Positions 7,240 through 13,539 of a stretch of 18,648 nt of DNA are shown in pieces (the stretch's first letter is position 1; each line of letters starts with the position of its first letter). A model generated the notes under the pieces. It worked only from the letters and a program-made list of their open reading frames with translations. It searched no databases and was not told the DNA's origin. Source of the DNA: Candidatus Colicola caccequi. Lineage in GTDB: Bacteria > Bacteroidota > Bacteroidia > Bacteroidales > Paludibacteraceae. The DNA is taken from assembly GCA_018065205.1 (NCBI GenBank), contig JAGHTR010000117.1:1-18648 (forward strand), given 5' to 3'. The translations under genes and the position numbers were made by a program.

Positions 7240-8136
7240 CTAAATTTGCGTCGGTACTACATCTTTACGATGATATCGTTTCAGTCCCTCTACTGGATCC
7301 AACAAAATAGTAGATAATGTAAAGCCAAGATCATCCAATACTTCACGCAATATATCTTGATAATAGTACGCAATTCCACCTATAAAACCTACCGGCAATG
7401 ACTTAGTATCCTCAATCTCTACATTATTTTCATCTTGGTAATACTGTTCCAAATTACGCACAACAAAGTCCGTAAAATGGTCATATACCAATTCATAAAT
7501 ACGTTTATCTTCTAAGTGATTGGCACAGAATCGACTCAAATTAGCCAAATAACGATTCGGGAACGGTTGACGATAAACGTGCTCAATTAAGTCCGCTTGA
7601 CTAATATGATATTGTTCCTCAAAAGCAGCCATCAAATCCTGACCCAATTGATTCTTAAATAAATCAGCCACCAAACGTTTTCCTAATACAGCACCGCCTC
7701 CCTCATCTCCTAAAATAAATCCCAGAGAAGGTACATTCTTTATAATCTTCTCACCATCGTATAAGCAACTATTGGAACCTGTACCCAATATACACGCCAC
7801 ACCTCGATTATGTTGCAATAAACCACGAGCAGCACCTACCATATCCGAATTAACCTGAACATCGGGACACTTAAAAACGGACGCAAGCACTTGTTGCACA
7901 AGAGGAGCCTTTTCCGGAGTACATCCTGCACCATAAAAAAACACACTTGTTATCGTGCCTGCCCACATCAAATGCGCCATCTTAGGCAACAATTGATTAA
8001 CGACACTATTACGCATCGCATCAGGCGTCTGATAAAAAGGATTGATTCCATCGGTAACAATATCGCTTGACTGACCATTAGCCGTCATCAAACACCAGTG
8101 CGTCTTCGTAGAACCAGAATCAGCTATTACAATCAT
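7240..8136 (-). CDS. BadF/BadG-family amino-sugar kinase (GlcNAc/MurNAc kinase-like)
   Basis: This is a 298-residue ASKHA-fold kinase of the BadF/BadG/BcrA/BcrD family, close in layout to bacterial N-acetylglucosamine/N-acetylmuramic acid kinases (MurK type). The motifs are phosphate-1 ADSGSTKT (5-12), a probable catalytic Asp in NSDMVGAARG (D98), phosphate-2 LGTGSNS (117-123), LGDEGGGAVLG (142-152) and an adenosine-binding GFIGGIAYYY (250-259). I chose the ATG at 8136. An upstream TTG at 8184 is in frame, but it lies inside the -33 palindrome and could not be transcribed from that promoter. Its place as first gene before murB and murA suggests phosphorylation of recovered wall amino sugars that feed UDP-GlcNAc or MurNAc pools. 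This is inferred from context; the exact sugar is not shown by the sequence. Confidence 0.85.
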   Translation of the reverse strand: MIVIADSGSTKTHWCLMTANGQSSDIVTDGINPFYQTPDAMRNSVVNQLLPKMAHLMWAGTITSVFFYGAGCTPEKAPLVQQVLASVFKCPDVQVNSDMVGAARGLLQHNRGVACILGTGSNSCLYDGEKIIKNVPSLGFILGDEGGGAVLGKRLVADLFKNQLGQDLMAAFEEQYHISQADLIEHVYRQPFPNRYLANLSRFCANHLEDKRIYELVYDHFTDFVVRNLEQYYQDENNVEIEDTKSLPVGFIGGIAYYYQDILREVLDDLGFTLSTILLDPVEGLKRYHRKDVVPTQI

Positions 8137-8153
8137 AATTCTCAAATTTGCTG

Positions 8154-8185
8154 CAAAAATACTATTTTTTTTGCATATATGCAAA
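8154..8185 (-). promoter_or_regulatory. Promoter of the kinase-murB-murA operon (P3, leftward)
   Basis: Read on the minus strand, TTTG (8185-8182) starts the palindrome and TATTTTTG (8161-8154) follows after exactly 20 bases, a full consensus match. The start site is expected near 8147, leaving about a 10-base leader before the ATG at 8136. The -33 sequence is shared with the rightward promoter P4. Confidence 0.8.
8170..8185. repeat. Perfect 16-bp palindrome shared by two divergent promoters
   Basis: TTTGCATATATGCAAA reads the same on both strands. Its two ends provide the -33 TTTG of the leftward P3 and the rightward P4 promoters. Near-identical copies are at 2033-2048 and 13508-13523. It may be an operator for an unknown dimeric regulator or a bidirectional promoter core. 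Confidence 0.85.
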
Positions 8186-8201
8186 TATTTTTATATCTTT
8201 G
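8170..8201 (+). promoter_or_regulatory. Promoter of the glycosyltransferase-SpoIID unit (P4, rightward)
   Basis: TTTG (8170-8173), 20 bases, TATCTTTG (8194-8201): full consensus. Transcription should start near 8208, about 17 bases before the ATG at 8225. The -33 half lies in the 8170-8185 palindrome and is symmetrical with P3. Confidence 0.8.
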
Positions 8202-8224
8202 CACTAAAATTAACAAATCACATT

Positions 8225-9553
8225 ATGAAACCTTTCCTTTTACCAGGCCGAATCTGCTCATCAGAGGACATTCGTATAATTGCTCAACAAAGTCAAGATA
8301 CATTCACTCTCATTTACTTCAAACCTACCATTGAATGGGTACACTTTGCTCAGCAGAGAATGATTCAAATTGCCGAAGATACGAACGCCGTGATGGTTTA
8401 TAGCGACCGATTCACGCAAAACAATACCCCAGCCCCCGTCATTGACTATCAGATGGGAGCACTTCGGGATGATTTTGAATTTGGTGCTGTCGTGCTAATC
8501 CGCACAAATGCCTTGCAACAAGCCGTCAAACAAATGACTACCGATTACCAATACGCCGGCTGGTATGACCTACGATTACATCTCAGCCGCATAGGCGAAT
8601 TGGTACATATCAATGAATATCTATATTATGAAATAGAGGACGATACGCGGAAATCCGGAGAGAAACTCTTTGATTATGTTGATCCTCGCAACCGAGGCGT
8701 ACAACAAGAAATGGAGATTTGCGTCACCAACCACCTCAAAGCCATTGGTGGGTATCTCAAACCCTCCTTCAAGAGTGTCAATATTCATGAAGGAGACTTC
8801 GCTTACGAGGCTAGCGTCGTCATCCCATGCAAGAACCGAGTTCGCACCATCAAAGACGCTATCCATAGTGCCCTCAGCCAACAAGTTCAAGCCCCCTATC
8901 GATACAACGTCATCGTCGTGGATGACAACTCCACTGATGGCACCGTGGATGTCATCAAAAGCATCCTTGCCGAAGGACATGACAACCTCATCTATATTCC
9001 ACAGGATTCCACTTGGCACGCCATTGGAGGCAACTGGAATAGCGCCTTCCATCACCCTCTTTGCGGACGTTTTGCTATCCAACTCGACTCCGATGATACC
9101 TACTTCGACCCAACTACCGTCCAGCAAATCATCGATGCCTTCCATACTCAAAACTGCGCCATGGTGATTGGTTCCTACCAATTAACTGATATCAATGGTT
9201 CACCTCTTCCTCCCGGCATCATTGACCATAAAGAATGGACGCCCGACAATGGACGCAACAATGCACTGCGTATCAACGGATTAGGTGCACCTCGCGCCTT
9301 CTGGACACCACTATTAAGAACACTCAACTTCCCCACCACCAAATACGGAGAAGACTATGCCGTTGGTCTGCGTATCAGTCGTGAATACCAAATAGGACGC
9401 ATCTACAACGTGTTGTACAATTGCCGACGCTGGGACGACAACTCGGATGCCAACTGCGACATCGAAACAATGAACCGCAATAACCTCTATAAGGACCGTA
9501 TTCGCACTTGGGAACTGCAAGCACGCATTGCCCTGTGTGCGTCGGGTGTTTGA
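8225..9553 (+). CDS. Family 2 glycosyltransferase with an N-terminal half-domain
   Basis: This is a 442-residue inverting GT-A glycosyltransferase. The C-terminal part (about 193-440) is a complete GT2 domain: ASVVIPCKNR (196-205), nucleotide-binding VVDDNSTDGT (231-240), the metal-binding DSDD (288-291), GEDYAVGLRIS (375-385) with the likely catalytic acid, and RRWDDNSDA (401-409). The N-terminal part (about 1-180) looks like a second, degenerate GT-A lobe: YSD, LRDDFEFG (80-87) and GWYDLRL (112-118) echo the later half of the fold without a nucleotide-binding half. There is no membrane segment, so it acts in the cytoplasm. I chose the ATG at 8225; the in-frame TTG at 8171 lies in the promoter. 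The stop codon falls within the first unit of an 11-bp repeat, and a SpoIID-like gene follows. Donor and acceptor sugars cannot be read from sequence. Confidence 0.87.
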   Translation: MKPFLLPGRICSSEDIRIIAQQSQDTFTLIYFKPTIEWVHFAQQRMIQIAEDTNAVMVYSDRFTQNNTPAPVIDYQMGALRDDFEFGAVVLIRTNALQQAVKQMTTDYQYAGWYDLRLHLSRIGELVHINEYLYYEIEDDTRKSGEKLFDYVDPRNRGVQQEMEICVTNHLKAIGGYLKPSFKSVNIHEGDFAYEASVVIPCKNRVRTIKDAIHSALSQQVQAPYRYNVIVVDDNSTDGTVDVIKSILAEGHDNLIYIPQDSTWHAIGGNWNSAFHHPLCGRFAIQLDSDDTYFDPTTVQQIIDAFHTQNCAMVIGSYQLTDINGSPLPPGIIDHKEWTPDNGRNNALRINGLGAPRAFWTPLLRTLNFPTTKYGEDYAVGLRISREYQIGRIYNVLYNCRRWDDNSDANCDIETMNRNNLYKDRIRTWELQARIALCASGV

Positions 9554-9608
9554 CGGGTACTTATCGGTAGTACATCGGTAGTTTAACGGGGGTAGAACGG
9601 GAGTAGAA
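9543..9608. repeat. Six-unit 11-bp tandem repeat at the glycosyltransferase stop
   Basis: Six consecutive 11-base units, each starting with CGG, run without interruption: CGGGTGTTTGA, CGGGTACTTAT, CGGTAGTACAT, CGGTAGTTTAA, CGGGGGTAGAA and CGGGAGTAGAA. The first unit carries the TGA stop of the glycosyltransferase (9551-9553). The array fills most of the gap to the SpoIID gene, and its G-rich coding strand contrasts with the AT-rich surroundings. The unit length is not a multiple of three but close to one helical turn. Function unknown. Confidence 0.75.
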
Positions 9609-9625
9609 GCAAGGATCATAACACT

Positions 9626-10690
9626 ATGAAAATACGTGTTGGCATACTAACGGCTCCACAAATAGACTTTGTGCAAAATGATAAAACGTTCCTTCTCAAG
9701 AACGTTCGGATTGGCATTGGTTTCCATTGGGATCGCAACGAGGACCAGGAATTTGCCGGACAACTCGAAATACTCCATAATCCCGACGGCACCCAAACAG
9801 CCGTCAACATAATCGATATTGAGGACTATCTCTGCTCCGTCATATCATCCGAAATGTCTGCAGATAGCCCCCTTGAACTGCTCAAAGCACACGCCGTCAT
9901 ATCCCGCAGTTGGGTACTACGACTACTACAACGAGAAAAACAACGTAAGAATATCCGCCAAGCAGCTTTCGAAGATGGTGGTCACGTTGGATTTGATGTG
10001 TGCGCTGATGACCATTGTCAGCGTTACGAAGGATTACGACGGATGAATGCGCGTGCCGTACAAGCCGTCCGAGAAACAGTCGGACAAGTACTAACCTTCT
10101 CGTCCGACACAACGCATTCTTCCGAGTTATGCGATTGCCGATTCTATAAATGTTGCGGAGGAAAAACCGAATTATTCTCCACCTGTTGGGAAGACATCGA
10201 TTACCCCTACCTGCAATCCGTTGAATGCCACTATTGCAACACCCACGATGCTTCTATTCTACGCACCGTTCTTAATCAATACGACCAAGAAACAGCTGAC
10301 TTCCACGATTGGGAAGTCACCTACACCAACCGTGAATTACACGATATCCTACTCCAAAAAACAGGCATCGACTTTGGCGATATAATCGACCTCATTCCCC
10401 TAAAACGCGGAGCAAGTGGACGTATTTATAGCCTCCAAATAAAAGGGACTCTTTGCACCCATACCATCGGAAAAGAACTCGCTATCCGTCGTGCGCTCAG
10501 TCCAACCTGCCTATACTCCAGTTGGTTCGATATCCACCATACTCCCTCCTCCTTCACCTTAATCGGTCACGGATGGGGGCACGGTGTAGGACTTTGTCAA
10601 ATAGGAGCTGCCGTTATGGCTACTCAGCAACACTCCTACCAAGACATACTCTCCTTCTACTACCCCAACACACATCTTCAACAGTACTGA
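9626..10690 (+). CDS. SpoIID/LytB-domain protein, putative glycan lytic enzyme
   Basis: This is a 354-residue protein of the SpoIID/LytB family. In sporulating Firmicutes SpoIID is a lytic transglycosylase acting on glycan strands stripped of peptides. The core is visible: INIIDIEDYLCSVISSEMS-like region (about 60-78) with the presumed catalytic Glu (E76), LLKAHAVISRSW (85-96), and the hallmark GHGWGHGVGLCQIGA (314-328). Cysteines are abundant (C126, C131, C169, C171, C176, C177, C187, C201, C204). H120-x5-C126-x4-C131 resembles the zinc site described for Clostridioides difficile SpoIID. There is no signal peptide or membrane helix at the N-terminus, which begins MKIRVGILTA, so export is unexplained. 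AAGGA at 9611-9615 suits the ATG at 9626. It follows the glycosyltransferase, suggesting a joint role on a glycan; this is inference. Confidence 0.85.
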   Translation: MKIRVGILTAPQIDFVQNDKTFLLKNVRIGIGFHWDRNEDQEFAGQLEILHNPDGTQTAVNIIDIEDYLCSVISSEMSADSPLELLKAHAVISRSWVLRLLQREKQRKNIRQAAFEDGGHVGFDVCADDHCQRYEGLRRMNARAVQAVRETVGQVLTFSSDTTHSSELCDCRFYKCCGGKTELFSTCWEDIDYPYLQSVECHYCNTHDASILRTVLNQYDQETADFHDWEVTYTNRELHDILLQKTGIDFGDIIDLIPLKRGASGRIYSLQIKGTLCTHTIGKELAIRRALSPTCLYSSWFDIHHTPSSFTLIGHGWGHGVGLCQIGAAVMATQQHSYQDILSFYYPNTHLQQY

Positions 10691-10751
10691 CATTCTACCT
10701 GTCATACTTCTGCCATTTTGTCACAAATCTTTCTTTGGTACAAGGTTTGTA
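10688..10751 (+). promoter_or_regulatory. Unusual clpB control region with sigma-54-like element
   Basis: The gap before clpB has none of the palindromic promoters seen elsewhere. TGGTACAAGGTTTGTA (10736-10751) matches the sigma-54 -24/-12 consensus (TGGYRYRN4TTGCW) at all fixed positions except the C of TTGC. Upstream are three pentamers, TGACA (10688-10692), TGTCA (10700-10704) and TGTCA (10719-10723), which could be activator sites. Alternatively AAGGTTTG (10742-10749), 21 bases after TTTG (10717-10720), could be a near-consensus housekeeping promoter. No CIRCE element is present. Confidence 0.4.
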
Positions 10752-10798
10752 GATATTCTGTAAACGAATCAACTAGAAAATCTTGAATATCTACAAAC
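10745..10798. repeat. Perfect 14-bp inverted repeat in the clpB leader
   Basis: GTTTGTAGATATTC (10745-10758) is exactly mirrored by GAATATCTACAAAC (10785-10798), with a 26-base spacer. The centres of the arms are 40 bp apart. The right arm ends 9 bases before the clpB ATG. It could form an RNA hairpin covering the ribosome entry region, or be a pair of DNA binding sites. It overlaps the candidate promoter, so if transcription starts downstream of it the left arm would not be in the mRNA. Confidence 0.75.
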
Positions 10799-10807
10799 AA
10801 TACAACT

Positions 10808-12859
10808 ATGGAAACCAAGAAAGAGAATTTAGAAAAATTTGCCATTAACCTTTGCGCAAGAGCACAAGAAGGTAAATTAGACCCCGTTATTGGTCGAGAC
10901 GAGGAGATTAGACGCGTGTTACAAATCTTATCTCGCCGCGCCAAAAACAACCCTATTCTAATAGGTGAACCCGGTGTCGGAAAAACAGCCATTGCCGAAG
11001 GACTATCCTTAAGAATCATCAATGGCGATGTACCCGAGAACCTCAAAAAAAAGCAGATATATAGCCTCGACATGGGTGCTCTCATCGCCGGCGCAAAATA
11101 CCAAGGTGAGTTTGAAGAACGACTCAAAGGTGTCATCAACGAAGTCATCGAAGCCGCTGGAGACATTGTCCTGTTTATTGACGAGATTCACACCTTAGTC
11201 GGAGCAGGTAAAAGCAGTGGCGCTATGGATGCCGCTAATATACTTAAACCCGCTTTAGCACGAGGAGACTTACGTGCTATTGGTGCCACCACTTTAGACG
11301 AGTATCAAAAATACTTCGAAACGGACAAAGCGCTGGAACGCCGATTCCAAAAAGTAATGGTGAATGAACCCGATGAAGCCGCTACGATATCTATCCTACG
11401 AGGCATCAAAGAGAAGTACGAAACCCATCACAAAGTGCGTATCAAAGATGACGCTCTAATAGCCGCCGTATCCCTCTCCTCTCGCTACATAACCGATCGG
11501 TTCTTGCCTGACAAAGCCATTGACCTCGTCGATGAGGCTGCTGCTAAACTGCGTCTGGAAGTGGATAGTAAGCCCGAAGAATTAGATAGCCTGGATCGTC
11601 AAATCAAACAATTAGAAATCGAACGTGAAGCTATCAAACGCGAAAAAAACGACTCCAAACTCACAACCCTCAATGACCAACTAACTGCTCTCTATGCACA
11701 ACGCGACACCATGAATGCACAATGGGAAAAGGAAAAAGGTTACGTAGCCACCATCCAAAACGAAAAAGCCCATATTGAACAACTCAAACGAGAGGCCGAA
11801 GTAGCCGAACGAGAAGGCAATTATGGCAAAGTAGCCGAGATCCGATATAGCCAACTCCAAACAGCAAATGCAAATATCAAAGCCGCACAAGAGGCTTTAG
11901 CCAACGTGGGTGGACAAACACTCATCAAAGAAGAAGTGGACTCCGACGATATAGCAGAAGTAGTGGCTCGTTGGACCGGCATACCCATCAACAAAATGCT
12001 ACAAAGTGAACGCGATAAACTGCTCAATTTGGAAGACGAACTACATAAACGCATTATAGGTCAAGAAACCGCTATCGAAGCCGTCAGCAACGCTATACGA
12101 CGCAGTCGTGCCGGGCTACAAGACCCCAAACGACCTATCGGAAGTTTCATCTTCCTTGGCACAACCGGTGTAGGAAAAACCGAATTAGCCAAAGCTCTTG
12201 CGGACTATCTATTCGATGACGAAAATATGATTACCCGCATCGATATGAGCGAGTACCAAGAAAAATTCTCGGCCACCCGACTCATCGGAGCGCCTCCCGG
12301 ATACGTCGGATACGACGAGGGGGGACAGCTAACCGAAGCAATTAGGCGAAAACCATACTCTGTTATCCTATTTGACGAAATAGAAAAGGCGCATCCCGAT
12401 GTATTCAACGTCTTGCTGCAATTACTGGATGATGGCCGATTAACCGACAATAAGGGACGAGTAGTGAACTTCAAGAACACCCTCGTTATCCTAACTAGCA
12501 ACCTTACCGAAGAGCAACTTCGAGCACAAGTAAGGCCCGAGTTTATCAACCGTATTGATGACATCATCCACTTTGACGAACTGACCGAAGACCATATCTC
12601 ACAAATTGTCAAACTGCAAGTCGGACGCATTCACAAAATGCTCTCTGAGCAAGGAATAGAATTAAACATCACAGACGATGCCATCCAATTTATTGCTCAT
12701 GAAGGATACGACCCGCAATTTGGTGCACGCCCAGTCAAACGCGCCTTACAGCGATTAGTACTTAATGAACTCAGCAAACAAATTATTGCCGGACGCATCA
12801 ATACTACCCATCCTGTCACTGTTGAACTCAAAGGAGGAGAACTAAATTTCCGTAACTAG
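10808..12859 (+). CDS. clpB: ClpB-type disaggregase lacking the N-terminal domain
   Basis: This is a hexameric AAA+ chaperone that, with DnaK, threads proteins out of aggregates. AAA-1 has Walker A GEPGVGKT (53-60), pore KYQG (97-100), Walker B VLFIDE (121-126) and ERRF (177-180). The coiled-coil middle domain spans about 255-375 and marks it as ClpB rather than ClpA or ClpC. AAA-2 has GTTGVGKT (451-458), pore GYVG (498-501), VILFDE (519-524), sensor TSN (563-565) and GARPVKR (639-645). At 683 residues it lacks the roughly 145-residue Clp_N domain; the protein begins a few residues before AAA-1 and the gap upstream cannot encode one. Between TSNL and RPEFINR there are only 9 residues, about 20 fewer than in E. 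coli ClpB. The end overlaps the converging recombinase gene by 18 bases. Confidence 0.93.
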   Translation: METKKENLEKFAINLCARAQEGKLDPVIGRDEEIRRVLQILSRRAKNNPILIGEPGVGKTAIAEGLSLRIINGDVPENLKKKQIYSLDMGALIAGAKYQGEFEERLKGVINEVIEAAGDIVLFIDEIHTLVGAGKSSGAMDAANILKPALARGDLRAIGATTLDEYQKYFETDKALERRFQKVMVNEPDEAATISILRGIKEKYETHHKVRIKDDALIAAVSLSSRYITDRFLPDKAIDLVDEAAAKLRLEVDSKPEELDSLDRQIKQLEIEREAIKREKNDSKLTTLNDQLTALYAQRDTMNAQWEKEKGYVATIQNEKAHIEQLKREAEVAEREGNYGKVAEIRYSQLQTANANIKAAQEALANVGGQTLIKEEVDSDDIAEVVARWTGIPINKMLQSERDKLLNLEDELHKRIIGQETAIEAVSNAIRRSRAGLQDPKRPIGSFIFLGTTGVGKTELAKALADYLFDDENMITRIDMSEYQEKFSATRLIGAPPGYVGYDEGGQLTEAIRRKPYSVILFDEIEKAHPDVFNVLLQLLDDGRLTDNKGRVVNFKNTLVILTSNLTEEQLRAQVRPEFINRIDDIIHFDELTEDHISQIVKLQVGRIHKMLSEQGIELNITDDAIQFIAHEGYDPQFGARPVKRALQRLVLNELSKQIIAGRINTTHPVTVELKGGELNFRN

Positions 12860-13465
12860 TCCTTCTTCTCGCAAACGTTCTAAATAACGCTTAACCGTAT
12901 TACGCGACACATGCAGGTGCTGGGCAATTTGATACATTGAATACCCTTGTTCGCATAACTTCATTATCCGATTATGATGATGATACAAAGGTAAATGCTT
13001 AACATCTAATGATGTACCACGAGGACGGCCGAGGGACATCCCCTCGGCTTTCTTTCGTGCTAAAGCCTCCCTCGTACGCTGTGAGATAAGTGTGCGCTCA
13101 ATCTCTGCCGATAGTCCAAACGCAAAAGCCAATACCTTCGCTTCTAAAGTCTCGCCCAATCGATAATGATCTTTGATGGTCCACACTAAACAACCGCGTT
13201 GCATACAAATATTCAGAATCTCCATAATCATAAACAAATTACGACCTAAACGACTCAATTCAGAACAAATAATGATGTCATCTTTTTTTGTTCGTCTAAG
13301 CAATTTGCCCAATAACCGCTTGTTGTAACTCTTCGTGCCGGAAATCGTTTCCTCAATCCAACCATCTACTTCCATGTTGTTTGCATTACAGAAATTTTGA
13401 ATTTCAAACCGCTGATTCTCGACCGTTTGTTTGTCGGAACTTACGCGAATATAACCGTAAATCAT
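12842..13465 (-). CDS. Small serine recombinase, Mpi/invertase-like
   Basis: This is a 207-residue site-specific DNA recombinase of the resolvase/invertase family. It has the N-terminal catalytic domain GYIRVSSDKQ (4-13) with nucleophile S9 and R7, SELSRLGRN (68-76) with catalytic arginines, the E-helix region EIERTLISQRTREALARKKA (121-140), the GRPRG hinge (146-150) and a C-terminal helix-turn-helix (about 165-195). It strongly resembles the Bacteroides Mpi family, whose members flip promoters of surface-polysaccharide loci. I chose the ATG at 13465, since the in-frame TTG at 13522 lies in the promoter palindrome. No flanking transposon, att site or obvious invertible segment is visible, so it may be a stand-alone invertase acting at distance. 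It converges on clpB with an 18-base overlap and diverges from nadC. Confidence 0.9.
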   Translation of the reverse strand: MIYGYIRVSSDKQTVENQRFEIQNFCNANNMEVDGWIEETISGTKSYNKRLLGKLLRRTKKDDIIICSELSRLGRNLFMIMEILNICMQRGCLVWTIKDHYRLGETLEAKVLAFAFGLSAEIERTLISQRTREALARKKAEGMSLGRPRGTSLDVKHLPLYHHHNRIMKLCEQGYSMYQIAQHLHVSRNTVKRYLERLREEGLVTEI

Positions 13466-13491
13466 GTTGAATAAGTTTTGAATTAAAAATG

Positions 13492-13523
13492 TAAAGTTAA
13501 ATAAAAATTTGCATATATGCAAT
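13492..13523 (-). promoter_or_regulatory. Promoter of the serine recombinase (P5, leftward)
   Basis: On the minus strand ATTG (13523-13520) and TAACTTTA (13499-13492) stand 20 bases apart. Each differs from TTTG/TAnnTTTG by one base, so this is weaker than its partner P6. The expected leader is about 20 bases before the ATG at 13465. It shares the palindrome with P6. Confidence 0.6.
13508..13523. repeat. Palindrome shared by recombinase and nadC promoters
   Basis: TTTGCATATATGCAAT: the inner 14 bases are a perfect palindrome and identical to the core of the 8170-8185 copy. It lies midway between two divergent -7 boxes that are each placed 20 bases from its edge TTTG/ATTG. Confidence 0.8.
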
Positions 13524-13539
13524 TTTTTATGTACCTTTG
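13508..13539 (+). promoter_or_regulatory. Promoter of nadC-argS (P6, rightward)
   Basis: TTTG (13508-13511), 20 bases, TACCTTTG (13532-13539): full consensus. The start site is expected near 13546, giving about a 40-base leader before nadC at 13587. The -33 half is in the 13508-13523 palindrome. Confidence 0.8.

Noticed and set aside
8171..8224. In-frame TTG start giving an N-terminus MHICKYF for the glycosyltransferase, and the same kind of extension (MHICK) for the kinase at 8184 and the recombinase at 13522
   Set aside because: All three TTG codons lie inside the promoter palindrome, upstream of the predicted transcription starts. The shared MHICK peptide is only the translation of the palindrome.
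8621..9181. Long open frame on the minus strand inside the glycosyltransferase gene (and another on the plus strand in a different frame, 8670-9167)
   Set aside because: The composition follows from the codon bias of the real gene on the plus strand; no recognisable domain and no promoter or ribosome site.
10691..10807. CIRCE element or HrcA site ahead of clpB
   Set aside because: The inverted repeat arms (GTTTGTAGATATTC) and 26-base spacer do not resemble TTAGCACTC-N9-GAGTGCTAA.
12205..12630. Antisense open frame within clpB
   Set aside because: Ser/Arg/Ile-rich shadow of conserved AAA-2 codons, with no family resemblance.
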